A DNA stretch of 45,670 bases. It comes from an uncultured Christensenellaceae bacterium (GTDB lineage Bacteria; Bacillota; Clostridia; Christensenellales; Borkfalkiaceae). The notes below the pieces were generated by a model. That model did no database searches. It was not told the origin of the DNA and saw nothing but the letters and a program-made list of their open reading frames with translations. Shown in pieces: positions 15,887 through 24,385 of this stretch. Position numbers and translations under genes: made by a program. The stretch covers positions 1-45,670 of the forward strand of contig CAJUJO010000010.1 of the NCBI GenBank assembly GCA_910586675.1, written 5' to 3'. Numbering within the stretch: the first letter of the stretch is position 1; the number at the start of each line of letters is the position of its first letter.

Positions 15887-16141
15887 TTACTTTCTGAGTT
15901 CCAATTCCGCAATAACCGCTCTGTAACGCTCGATGTCTTTGGCTTTGAGATAGTCCAAAAGACCGCGTCTTTTACCTACCATTTTCAAAAGCCCGCGGCG
16001 GGAGTGGTTGTCCTGCTTGTGCACTTTGAGGTGCTCGTTGAGGTGGTTGATACGCTCGGTCAAAAGCGCGATCTGAACCTCGGGCGAACCGGTGTCCCCT
16101 TCGTGGGAAGCGAATTTTGCGATGATTTCCTTCTTTTCCAT
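15887..16141 (-). CDS. rpsO: 30S ribosomal protein S15
   Basis: 84 residues, slightly shorter than the usual 88-89. S15 binds 16S rRNA early in 30S assembly. The blocks HEGDTGSPEVQIALLTERIN, HLKVHKQDNHSRRGLLKMVG and KRRGLLDYLK are diagnostic. AGGAGA lies about 10 nt before the ATG. The mRNA leader is about 75 nt from the promoter at 16224-16252, long enough for S15 autoregulation as known in other bacteria, but I could not recognise a specific fold. Confidence 0.96.
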   Translation of the reverse strand: MEKKEIIAKFASHEGDTGSPEVQIALLTERINHLNEHLKVHKQDNHSRRGLLKMVGKRRGLLDYLKAKDIERYRAVIAELELRK

Positions 16142-16223
16142 TTGCGTTTATTCTCCTATGGATATTTTATGCGTAACGCCAAGAGATGCGTGGAGAGCGC
16201 AATTCCTCGCGTACGACTGTATA

Positions 16224-16252
16224 AGAATACCACAATTTTAATGCCTTGTCAA
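16224..16252 (-). promoter_or_regulatory. promoter of rpsO, overlapping the hemZ stop codon
   Basis: Minus-strand TTGACA (16247-16252), 17-bp spacer, TATTCT (16224-16229). The TGA stop of hemZ (16249-16251) is part of the -35 hexamer. Confidence 0.8.
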
Positions 16253-17649
16253 AGGTTTTTCAAGCCGTGCGGAAGGTTTTCGGAAAAAAGTTCCGCCTTG
16301 TCTCCAATCAGCTTTCCAACCTTTTCGAGATAAGTCGGTATATCCTTGGGGCTGCCGAGGCGCTCGATTCTCCCATCGCCCAAAAACACCTTTTTGGAAA
16401 CGGCGTTCGCCCCGACGGCGAGGTTGTCCGCGCTCTCTTCCATAACGTCAATATTGTACACGGAAGCAAATCCCCTTTTTGTCCAGCCGACGTTTTCGTG
16501 CGCGCCCGCCATGTATTTCTGGCGATAGAGATAATAGGGCTCGTACCCCGCCGCCGTCAGCTTTTCGCGGGAGTATGCGATCATTTCCGCAAGATTTACT
16601 TCGGCGAGCGAAAAAACCTCCTCTTTCAGCTTTGCACCCTTTTTCAGGCAAAGGGTATGTACGGTGATATTTTCGGGCGCTAACGCAACGGCTTTGTCCA
16701 CGCTCGCGCGGAACTCCTCCAAGCTCTCGCCCGTAAGTCCCGCGATGAGATCGCAATTGACCGTAAACCCGTACGGCGCCGCCATTTCAAACGCTTCCTC
16801 CACCTGTTTCGCCGTGTGTTTCCTTCCGATCGCCGCAAGCGTTCTGTCGGAAAAACTCTGCGCGTTGATGCAGACGCGCGTTACGCCGTAATCCTTGCAC
16901 AGCTGCAATTTTTCCCGCGTGAATACGTCGGGTCGCCCCGCTTCCACGGTATACTCGCAGCCGTTCGTGCGCAACGGAGCGACTGCCTTCAAAACTCGTT
17001 CCAGCTGCCGCGCGTCGAGCGCGAAGGGCGTTCCCCCGCCGATATACACGGAGCGGAGATTTTTCACGAGCGGGCGCGCCGCCTTTAACTCTTCTTCGAG
17101 CGCGGAAAGGTAATCTGGCAGATATTTGCCCGTCTTGTCAATTGGCGCGGTGATAAAGGAACAATACACGCACCGCGTGGGACAGAAAGGAAGTCCCACG
17201 AATAAGTCGCAGTTATCTTCTTTCCGCTCATACAGGCCTTCCTGCGCGGCGAGCACGCGTTCGGTAAGACGAATATTTTCCTCGGAAACGCCCATATCTC
17301 GGAAAAGACGTTTGAAATCGCGCCCTTCCTCCCGCTCCGCATAGGCGAGCCTCGTCGGACGGATCCCCGTAAGCGCGCCCCAAGGAAGCGACTTGTCGTA
17401 ATATTCGGAAAGCAGGCGGTAAAGCGCCAGCTTCGCATACCGCTTGTTCAGGCTCTTAAAGCGGAGCGGCGTGTCATATACCGCCGCATTTTCCGCGGTA
17501 TAATCCTTTCCTTCCAGCGTAAACCGATTATAAAAGCATCCGTTTTCATATTCGGTATGATGGAATATATCGAGCGCTTCCGCACCCTCGAACAGGCGCA
17601 CGACGTCCATGAGTTCGCTATTCAGATACGCGCAATCGGATGTCAGCAT
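16249..17649 (-). CDS. hemZ: HemZ-type radical SAM coproporphyrinogen III oxidase-like protein
   Basis: 466 residues from the ATG at 17649, overlapping the upstream stop by 7 nt; the longer frame to 17907 runs inside the neighbouring gene. The radical SAM cluster CPTRCVYC (Cys 156, 160, 163) and the following VYIGGGTPFALD region place it in the HemN/HemZ family. HemZ has an N-terminal domain of about 145 residues as seen here. Members are annotated as oxygen-independent coproporphyrinogen dehydrogenases; some have other substrates, so the exact reaction is inferred. It ends in the rpsO promoter without a terminator, so read-through into rpsO is likely. Confidence 0.88.
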   Translation of the reverse strand: MLTSDCAYLNSELMDVVRLFEGAEALDIFHHTEYENGCFYNRFTLEGKDYTAENAAVYDTPLRFKSLNKRYAKLALYRLLSEYYDKSLPWGALTGIRPTRLAYAEREEGRDFKRLFRDMGVSEENIRLTERVLAAQEGLYERKEDNCDLFVGLPFCPTRCVYCSFITAPIDKTGKYLPDYLSALEEELKAARPLVKNLRSVYIGGGTPFALDARQLERVLKAVAPLRTNGCEYTVEAGRPDVFTREKLQLCKDYGVTRVCINAQSFSDRTLAAIGRKHTAKQVEEAFEMAAPYGFTVNCDLIAGLTGESLEEFRASVDKAVALAPENITVHTLCLKKGAKLKEEVFSLAEVNLAEMIAYSREKLTAAGYEPYYLYRQKYMAGAHENVGWTKRGFASVYNIDVMEESADNLAVGANAVSKKVFLGDGRIERLGSPKDIPTYLEKVGKLIGDKAELFSENLPHGLKNL

Positions 17650-18251
17650 GTTTCCCACCCCCTTTCGCGTTCCTGCGCAAGCGTGCCGTCCTCGCCGTGC
17701 CCGGGATATAAAATATATTCGCCTTCGAGCGAACATAACCGCCGCAGACTCTCCCTCATATCGCGCGGGCTTCCCGTGGGCAAGTCCGTTCTGCCGATAT
17801 TTCCGCAAAAGAGCGTGTCGCCCGTAAAAATACAATTCTCGGCAAGGTAACAGCAGCTGCCCGAGGTATGCCCCGGCGTTGCGATCACCTTGAAACGGAT
17901 GTCGCACAAAACAATCTCCTCTCCGTCCTTACACGTAAAATCGATCGTAAACAACGGAACGGCGATTCCGCCGAACGCTTCGGCAAGATTGTTTTTGCCG
18001 AGCGCCGTCTCCCGTTCCCCTTCCAAACAGCCGATCTTCGCTCCGTTGCACCGAAGCGCCGCGCAGCCGCCGATATGGTCGAAATGCCCGTGCGTCAGAA
18101 GAACGTATTTAATTTTCAATCCGCGCCGTACGGCTTCTTCCAGAACGCGAGGTTGCGCGGGATCGATCGCAACGGCGTTTTTCCCGTCCGCCGTTACAAG
18201 GTAACTGTTGGAAGCAAATCCGACGAGCTCGATTTTAATAACATTGATCAT
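17643..18251 (-). CDS. glyoxalase II-like metallo-beta-lactamase fold hydrolase
   Basis: 202 residues. The metal-binding signature THGHFDH (His54, His56, Asp58, His59), GHTSGS, FTGDTLF and a late PGHG form the two-metal site of the MBL superfamily, glyoxalase II-like branch. The likely role is hydrolysis of a thioester or similar small substrate in the cytoplasm; the substrate is unknown. GAGG precedes the ATG, and the gene overlaps hemZ. The relA-MBL-hemZ order is common in Clostridia, sometimes with dtd between them. Here a 576-bp repeat region separates it from relA. Confidence 0.88.
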   Translation of the reverse strand: MINVIKIELVGFASNSYLVTADGKNAVAIDPAQPRVLEEAVRRGLKIKYVLLTHGHFDHIGGCAALRCNGAKIGCLEGERETALGKNNLAEAFGGIAVPLFTIDFTCKDGEEIVLCDIRFKVIATPGHTSGSCCYLAENCIFTGDTLFCGNIGRTDLPTGSPRDMRESLRRLCSLEGEYILYPGHGEDGTLAQERERGWETC

Positions 18252-18309
18252 ACAACCTCATCCGATCGGGCGATGGATAACGCCCCCGATTTGCAAAATT
18301 TCTTCACTA

Positions 18310-18827
18310 CCTTTCTTCTTGCGAAAAAAATTTTGTGAACTTATTCCAATTCTCAGCCGCGAGGAGGGTTCCCCTCCGCTGCGGGACTCAATTTGCGCAA
18401 CCCTTTGCGCTTATTGTCCGATAACACGCTTCCGTCTGTGCGGCTATCGGAAATTGATAAAATACAAGCTCTCCGCTCACGTAAATTTTCCGTTAAGAAA
18501 AATTTTGTGAACCTACTTGTGCGCGTCGCAAAATCACATTATCACATTTTTGCGTAAACGCCCTCCATTTGCCGCATACTTGCGGCTTGTTGTCGGACAA
18601 GGCAACCAAGCAGGTGCGGCTAAAAGTTTGTTACAATTCGTCAGCTCTCCGCTCACGAAAATTTTCCGTTAAGGAAAATTTTCGTGAACTCTCCGCTGCG
18701 GGACTACATTTGCCGCATACTTGCGGCTTGTTGTCGGTATCCCGAGGAACAGGAAAAGGGAGGGTTCAAAACGAAAGCACCTGTTCGTATCACGGAAATT
18801 CTTTTCTATGAAAAGAATTTCGTGAAC
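18310..18827 (-). repeat. composite structured repeat array B, behind relA
   Basis: Fills most of the 576-bp gap between relA and the MBL gene. From the relA stop, terminal hairpins occur at about 18791-18824, 18654-18686 (perfect CACGAAAATTTTCC stem), about 18476-18513 and a degenerate one near 18310-18345. Core hairpins are GCCGCA/TGCGGC at 18712-18727 and 18571-18586, and GCGCAA/TTGCGC at 18395-18410. Linkers include CGCAAAA/TTTTGCG and a module TCCCGCAGCGGAG with GGGAACCCTCC. I see no gene here. Confidence 0.85.
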
Positions 18828-20960
18828 TCAATTGGACGTTCTTCTCACGTCGATGATTTTTGCATGGGATTTGATTTTTTTGATGAGTACTTCCACGTCC
18901 TTTAAGTTGGTAAGGCTTACGGAAACCTCCACGATAGCCGAATTATTTTTATCATACCTGCCGTTTATAGATGTAATTTCCAGCTTCATCTCGGCAACGC
19001 TTCCCGAAATCGCCGCGAGCGCGCTCCCCTGCTCCGCCGCCGTAACGACGAGCGCCGCCTTGAATCGCGCGCCGCCCTCATCCGCCAGCCATTCCGCCGC
19101 CTGCAACCGCTCCGGATCGGCGTTTTTGAGATTGGGACAATCCTTGCGATGCACGACGATACCCCGTCCGCGCGTAACGAATCCCACGATCTCATCTCCC
19201 GGTACCGGCGAACAGCACCCCGCAAAGGAAACGAGCAAGCCCGACATTCCCTTAATGGTAACCGAGCCCTTGACGTGTTTGCCCTTGAATGGCTGCGCCT
19301 GCAAAGCGGGCTGCGGAACTTCCTTGCGGAAGTAATCGACGAGCTTGAAAAATACCTGATTGACGGTTACGGCACCGTATCCGACGGAAGAAAACATTTC
19401 TTCCTGCGAAGCGAACGCCAGCTTTTCCGCAACTTTTTTGAAGCTCTCTTCGGTGAGAATGTCGGAGAGCGCATATCCCTTGCGCTTCGCCGCCTCTTCG
19501 AGCATGCTCTTGCCGAGGCGGATATTGTCCTCTTTCATCACCTTTTTATAGAACGCCTTGATTTTTGCGCGCGCCGAAGAGGATTTCACGAATTTAAGCC
19601 AATCCCAGGAAGGACCTTTTCCGTTCGGAGAGGTGATAATCTCCACCACGTCGCCTATTTCGAGGCAGGAATTGAGCGGCACGATCTTTCCGTTTACCTT
19701 CGCGCCCGTGCACTTATTCCCGACCTCGGAGTGAATGGCGTAAGCGAAATCGACGGGAGTCGCGTCCTTGGGCAGGGAAATGACCTTGCCGTGCGGCGTA
19801 AATACGAGAAGCTCGGTGCTGTACAAGTCGCCTTTGACGGTATCCATAAATTCCTTGGAGTCCTTCAAACCGCCTTCCAGTTCCATCACCTCGCGCACCC
19901 AGGCAATGCGCTGATCGAGCGAGGTCTCCGTGCTGCGCTGCTCCTTGTACTTCCAGTGCGCCGCGATACCGTACTCCGCCGTGCGGTGCATCTCCTCCGT
20001 CCGAATCTGAATCTCGAACGGCTGACCGAAGTTGGTTACGACCGTCGTATGCAGCGACTGATAGAGATTGGGCTTGGGCGTTGCGATATAATCTTTAATG
20101 CGCCCGGGAACGGGCTTCCACTTTTTGTGTATTTTGCCGAACACTTCGTAACATTCGTCCACCGTGCCGACGACGACGCGCACCGCAGTCAAATCGTAAA
20201 TCTGTTCGAGCGTCTTTTGCTTGGTCGTCATCTTCTTATAAATGGAATAGAAATGCTTGGGTCTTCCGAACACTTCGCCCTTGATCCCGCATTCGGTAAG
20301 GATGCCCTTGATCTCGTCCACTACGAAGTCCACGAAGCGATTGCGTTCTTCCAATTTCTGATGAATGTTTTCCACGAGAAATTCAAACGCGGCGGGGTCG
20401 AGATATTTCAGACAGAGATCTTCCAGCTCGCACTTGATCTGCGAAATACCCAGCCTGCCCGCAATGGGCGCGTATACGTCCAGTGTTTCCTTCGCCATTT
20501 TCTGCTGGCGTTCGTAGGAGAGAAAATTGAGCGAGCGCATGTTGTGCAAACGGTCGGCAAGCTTGATGATGATGACGCGGATATCCTTCGCCATCGCAAT
20601 GAAGATTTTGCGGAAATTTTCCGCCTCCTCCTCTTCCTGCGATTTGAATACGATTTTGTCCAGCTTGGTTACGCCGGAAACGAGGGAGAGCACCTCGTCG
20701 CCAAACTCTTTCTTTATATCTTCCGCCGTGCAGGGCGTATCCTCTATGACGTCGTGCAGAAGCGCCCCCGCGACGGTGGCGGTGTCCAGCCCCAAGTCAA
20801 TGAGAATTTCCGCGACGGCGCAAGGGTGAATGAAATAGGGCTCGCCCGAAGCGCGCTTCTGGTTGGCGTGCGCCTCTTTTGCAAAGTCGTATGCGCGCAG
20901 GAGCATCTCCCGCCCCTCGCCCGCATAATTTTCGTAAATGCGCATGAGTATGTTATCCAT
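18828..20960 (-). CDS. relA: RelA/SpoT-type bifunctional (p)ppGpp synthetase/hydrolase
   Basis: 710 residues, the usual length of the long Rel enzyme of Bacillota, which makes and degrades (p)ppGpp in the stringent response at the ribosome. The N-terminal HD hydrolase domain is intact (GEPYFIHPCAVAEIL and LLHDVIEDT, about 39-74). The synthetase domain follows (GRPKHFYSIYKKM and YQSLHTTV regions). Then come a TGS domain (VFTPHGKVISLPKDATPVDF), a zinc-finger-like CCSPVPGDEIVGF segment and a C-terminal ACT domain. It starts 1 nt after the recJ stop. A repeat array begins at its own TGA stop. Confidence 0.96.
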   Translation of the reverse strand: MDNILMRIYENYAGEGREMLLRAYDFAKEAHANQKRASGEPYFIHPCAVAEILIDLGLDTATVAGALLHDVIEDTPCTAEDIKKEFGDEVLSLVSGVTKLDKIVFKSQEEEEAENFRKIFIAMAKDIRVIIIKLADRLHNMRSLNFLSYERQQKMAKETLDVYAPIAGRLGISQIKCELEDLCLKYLDPAAFEFLVENIHQKLEERNRFVDFVVDEIKGILTECGIKGEVFGRPKHFYSIYKKMTTKQKTLEQIYDLTAVRVVVGTVDECYEVFGKIHKKWKPVPGRIKDYIATPKPNLYQSLHTTVVTNFGQPFEIQIRTEEMHRTAEYGIAAHWKYKEQRSTETSLDQRIAWVREVMELEGGLKDSKEFMDTVKGDLYSTELLVFTPHGKVISLPKDATPVDFAYAIHSEVGNKCTGAKVNGKIVPLNSCLEIGDVVEIITSPNGKGPSWDWLKFVKSSSARAKIKAFYKKVMKEDNIRLGKSMLEEAAKRKGYALSDILTEESFKKVAEKLAFASQEEMFSSVGYGAVTVNQVFFKLVDYFRKEVPQPALQAQPFKGKHVKGSVTIKGMSGLLVSFAGCCSPVPGDEIVGFVTRGRGIVVHRKDCPNLKNADPERLQAAEWLADEGGARFKAALVVTAAEQGSALAAISGSVAEMKLEITSINGRYDKNNSAIVEVSVSLTNLKDVEVLIKKIKSHAKIIDVRRTSN

Positions 20961-20961
20961 A

Positions 20962-23286
20962 TCAGCAACCCTCCTCCGCCATGCGCGCGCAGGCGGTGAA
21001 TATGACCGAATCGGAAAGCTCCGTCTTTTTGCCGCGGAACACCTTTACGCGCCCGTTTTCGAGCGCGATGAGTCCCAACTCGTCGAATACGGAAAGCGCG
21101 AATACAAACTGCTCTTCCGCAAAACCGAGACTGCCGCAGGCACGCGCGACTTCCGAATAGGTGCACCCCGAAAGCGTATTTTCGGCGTTCCTGATCGCAG
21201 CAAACACGGGGAGCAGGTCCTCCCGAACGGCGGAAACGCCGCGGAACCGCTTCGCGCCGCTGATTTCCCCGTTTACGTAAACGCGCGCCTTACCCGTCTT
21301 TACGGACACCGCCGCAGGCTTATCGAGAAATACGATTTCGCGGAAGGCGGATAAATCGCAATCGGGCGCGGGCGCGACAAGAACGGCGTTCGCCACGCTG
21401 CCCGAAGAGAGATAGAACACGTCGGCGTCCAAGCCGCAGAGCGAAGGAAAGCTTTCCAGCGTCTTGCGCTCGGAAGCGACGGCGCACAGCCCGTATGCGC
21501 AGGCATTCATATGTTCGGAAAGCAATTTGTTTAGCGAAGCGGTGTCCGAAAGCTCTGCTTTCGGCTTTCCGCCCAGCTTTACGGAGAGGAGCGCGTGCTC
21601 GAACGCATCCTCGTCCGCTTCCCTGCCGCTCGCGCCGTCGTACACGAGCGCGCGGATAAACCCTTTGAGATTCTCTTTCCCGCGGAATTTGGAAAGATTG
21701 CATTCGAATACGACCTGCTTATTAAGATCGCTCCGCAAAATACGCAGATCCTTTCCGCCGCCGAAATACATAAAATCGAGCGCTTCGCCGGAAACGGAAA
21801 TATGCGGAGAAAGCGGCTTTAAGGGCGCGGCGTTCATTTTACCCGCGCGCAGCACGAACAGCGGACGGCGGTTGCCCACGCCGTAGGGTTCGAGCGCATC
21901 CAGCTCCCTTGCCAGCTTTTTGGGAAAGGCGCCCGTAACTTCGCCGCTGACGATCAGCCGCTGCGTGAAATCCTCGCGCGTGTAGTGCGCGGCGATATAT
22001 TCGTCGAGCGCGCGTTCCAGCGCCGCGAAATTCTCCGCCTTCACGTTGATTCCCGCCGCCTGCGCGTGCCCGCCGAATTCTTCGATGTATTCCGAACAGT
22101 GCTTCAGCGCCTGGAAAATATTCACGCTCTCGATGCTGCGCGCGCTGCCTTTGAGCATATCTCCGCGCTTAACGAACAGCAGCGCGGGACGGGCGAATTC
22201 CTCCGCCACGCGCGCCGCGACGATGCCGACGAACCCCGCGTTCCACTCCTCTGCGGCGAGCATGATGACGTTGCCGTACGCGCCCTTTTCGGCGATCTGC
22301 GCGCGCGCCTGCGCGTACAAATCGTCGCAGCACTTCTGCCGCTCGATGTTGTATGCATTCAGCTTTGCCGCGAGATCGAATATCTCCCCCTCGTCGTCCG
22401 TCGTGAACAGGCGGAGCGCCGCGCGCGCGTCGCCCATTCTCCCCGCGGCGTTGATGCGGGGAGCGACCGTAAAGGCAAGCGTCTGCGCCGTAACGCCGTC
22501 CGCATTCTTTCCGAGCAGAGCGGAAAACGCGGGGCGCGGATTTTGATTGACGATGCGCAACCCTTCGGCAACGATGTCGCGGTTTTCGCCCAAGAGGGGC
22601 ACACTGTCCGCAACCGTAGAAAGCGCCGCAAAATCGAGAAACCGATATGCCCGCTCGCCTATGAGTGCCTGCGCCAGCTTGAAGGCGACCCCCGCGCCGC
22701 ACAGATTATCATAGGGATAATCGTCGTCTATTTTCGGATTGACGCACACGCAGTCGGGGAGCCTTTCGGGCAGCTCGTGGTGATCGGTTACGACGACGAG
22801 CGCGCCCTGCTCCTTGATGTACTCCACCTCTTCGTAGTTGGAGATGCCGCAGTCTACCGTGATAACGAGATCGGGCAGAAATTCGTCGAAAATCTGATCG
22901 ATCGCCCGAATGCTCATGCCGTACCCTTCCGTGCGTTCGGGCACGTAGAGATAGGGCTCAATGCCGAATTCTTTGAGCGCGCGGTACATAATCGCGCTCG
23001 CACCGATGCCGTCGGCGTCGTAGTCGCCGAACACAGCGACGTTCCAGCCCTCTTCCCGCGCCCTGTGCAACAGCTCCGCGGCTTCCTTCATGCCGCTCAT
23101 CAAAAAGGGAGACAGAAAATTTTCCGCGGAAGGGTTCAGAAAGCGGCGCATTTTTTCTTCCGTGTCCGTTCCGCGCGCGAAGAGAATGCCCGCCGTCGTT
23201 TCGGTAATACCGAGCGCGCGCGAAAGCCGCCCGACGATTGCCGACTGTTCGGGCGCAAATTCAAATTCACGGACGATCTTTTTCAT
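20962..23286 (-). CDS. recJ: single-stranded-DNA-specific exonuclease RecJ
   Basis: 774 residues from ATG at 23286, with GGGAGA 5 nt upstream; the frame extends further but without homologous sequence. RecJ degrades single-stranded DNA 5' to 3' in recombination and mismatch or base-excision repair. The DHH phosphoesterase motifs DYDADG (88-93) and TDHHELPE (about 167-174) are intact, as is the DHHA1 segment GGHAQAAG. A further C-terminal region of about 200 residues is present, as in many Bacillota RecJ. The apt gene that often lies between recJ and relA is absent. Confidence 0.95.
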   Translation of the reverse strand: MKKIVREFEFAPEQSAIVGRLSRALGITETTAGILFARGTDTEEKMRRFLNPSAENFLSPFLMSGMKEAAELLHRAREEGWNVAVFGDYDADGIGASAIMYRALKEFGIEPYLYVPERTEGYGMSIRAIDQIFDEFLPDLVITVDCGISNYEEVEYIKEQGALVVVTDHHELPERLPDCVCVNPKIDDDYPYDNLCGAGVAFKLAQALIGERAYRFLDFAALSTVADSVPLLGENRDIVAEGLRIVNQNPRPAFSALLGKNADGVTAQTLAFTVAPRINAAGRMGDARAALRLFTTDDEGEIFDLAAKLNAYNIERQKCCDDLYAQARAQIAEKGAYGNVIMLAAEEWNAGFVGIVAARVAEEFARPALLFVKRGDMLKGSARSIESVNIFQALKHCSEYIEEFGGHAQAAGINVKAENFAALERALDEYIAAHYTREDFTQRLIVSGEVTGAFPKKLARELDALEPYGVGNRRPLFVLRAGKMNAAPLKPLSPHISVSGEALDFMYFGGGKDLRILRSDLNKQVVFECNLSKFRGKENLKGFIRALVYDGASGREADEDAFEHALLSVKLGGKPKAELSDTASLNKLLSEHMNACAYGLCAVASERKTLESFPSLCGLDADVFYLSSGSVANAVLVAPAPDCDLSAFREIVFLDKPAAVSVKTGKARVYVNGEISGAKRFRGVSAVREDLLPVFAAIRNAENTLSGCTYSEVARACGSLGFAEEQFVFALSVFDELGLIALENGRVKVFRGKKTELSDSVIFTACARMAEEGC

Positions 23287-23333
23287 GGTTTTCTCCCGCG
23301 CGATATGCTTCGCGCCTGTCATTAGGAAAAAAT

Positions 23334-23353
23334 AACGGCGGTTTCCCGCCGTT
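23334..23353 (-). terminator. terminator after secF
   Basis: Arms AACGGCGG / CCGCCGTT with a 4-nt loop, followed by ATTTTTT on the minus strand, between secF and recJ. Confidence 0.85.
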
Positions 23354-23365
23354 TTCTGATTTGTT

Positions 23366-24385
23366 TTATTCGGAAACTTTTTCCTTCTTGCCCTTCGCTC
23401 TGTCGTAACGCTTGCGCTTGACCGCCGCGCGGTCGAACGCCTTTTTGACGTGCGCGTGAATCGCGGGCGCGAGCAGCAACGACGAATAGGTGCACGCGGC
23501 AACCGCAATCAACGCGGGAAGAAGAACGGATCTCACGCCCGCCGCGGCGAGCCCGCCCGTCAGCGCAAGGACGACGGCAAGCGAAGCGGAAATTCCGATA
23601 ATGATCTTCCATGCGGAAGCGCCCGATTCTTCCACGGCTTCCGCCGCAGAAAGTTCGCGGTAAGCGGGATCCTTAAAGTTTTCGCGCATCTTGAAGAGCT
23701 GAACGCCCCACAGAACGAGGGACAGCGCCGCCGCGAGCGCCGCGTACAGCAAGGGCGCATAAAAGGTGAGCGGAATGCGGCAAATCGCAAGCAGAGCGAG
23801 CGTGAACAGCGCGTCGTGCGCGCAGACGGCAAGCCCCGTGAGCGCGCCGCCGATTCCGAAACGAACTCCGATATATACGAGCGCCACGATTGCGCCCACG
23901 GCGAGCGCGACCGCGCCGCGCCACTGCGCGTCCCCGAAGGTCTGCAATTCCAGCGTATGAACGGAAACGAAAATTTCGCTGTCCTCGAAAGGAAGCAAGC
24001 CGTTTTCCGTTGCCGCAGTCATTCTATCGGCGAGCGCCGTCTTCGCCGCCGTAAGCGCTTCGTCGGAAGTGCTTCCCGCAAAGGTGAATTCCAGCACGCC
24101 GCCGTTGGTGATTTCGTACGTTTGAGAGCTTTCCGCCGAAAGCCCCGCTTTTTTGAAAGATTCCTCGCAATACGACTTCAAAAGCTCCGTTTTAAGGGTT
24201 CCGTTCTCGTCCTCTTCGATCAGAACGGGGGTATCGTAAATGACCTCGAACGTCTTGGAAACGGGGCGATCTGCCGAAAAATTAAATCCGAGCAATGCAA
24301 ACAGGATAATCCCAGCAACGATGACGACCGCCGAAACGGAAAGCCATGCAGGCAGAAGTTTTACGGTGTGAAAACGCTTAGTCAT
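23366..24385 (-). CDS. secF: protein translocase subunit SecF
   Basis: 339 residues. SecF with SecD uses the proton gradient to help SecYEG-SecA release exported proteins. One N-terminal helix (about 14-36), an extracellular P4-like region of about 100 residues and five C-terminal helices are visible. These include the RFGIGGALTGLAVCAHDALFTL region, equivalent to the conserved TM4-TM5 segment, where the classical VHD becomes AHD. The soluble part is divergent and the C-terminus is Lys/Arg-rich. The start overlaps the secD stop by 8 nt. Confidence 0.88.
   Translation of the reverse strand: MTKRFHTVKLLPAWLSVSAVVIVAGIILFALLGFNFSADRPVSKTFEVIYDTPVLIEEDENGTLKTELLKSYCEESFKKAGLSAESSQTYEITNGGVLEFTFAGSTSDEALTAAKTALADRMTAATENGLLPFEDSEIFVSVHTLELQTFGDAQWRGAVALAVGAIVALVYIGVRFGIGGALTGLAVCAHDALFTLALLAICRIPLTFYAPLLYAALAAALSLVLWGVQLFKMRENFKDPAYRELSAAEAVEESGASAWKIIIGISASLAVVLALTGGLAAAGVRSVLLPALIAVAACTYSSLLLAPAIHAHVKKAFDRAAVKRKRYDRAKGKKEKVSE

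Noticed and set aside
18310..18827. CRISPR array
   Set aside because: Repeat units are long, structured, diverged and separated by related linkers rather than unique spacers of equal length; no cas genes.
19149..20999. 616-codon plus-strand open frame opposite relA
   Set aside because: Antisense shadow of relA with no recognisable domain.
21985..23325. 446-codon plus-strand open frame opposite recJ
   Set aside because: Antisense shadow of recJ; His/Arg-rich low-information sequence.
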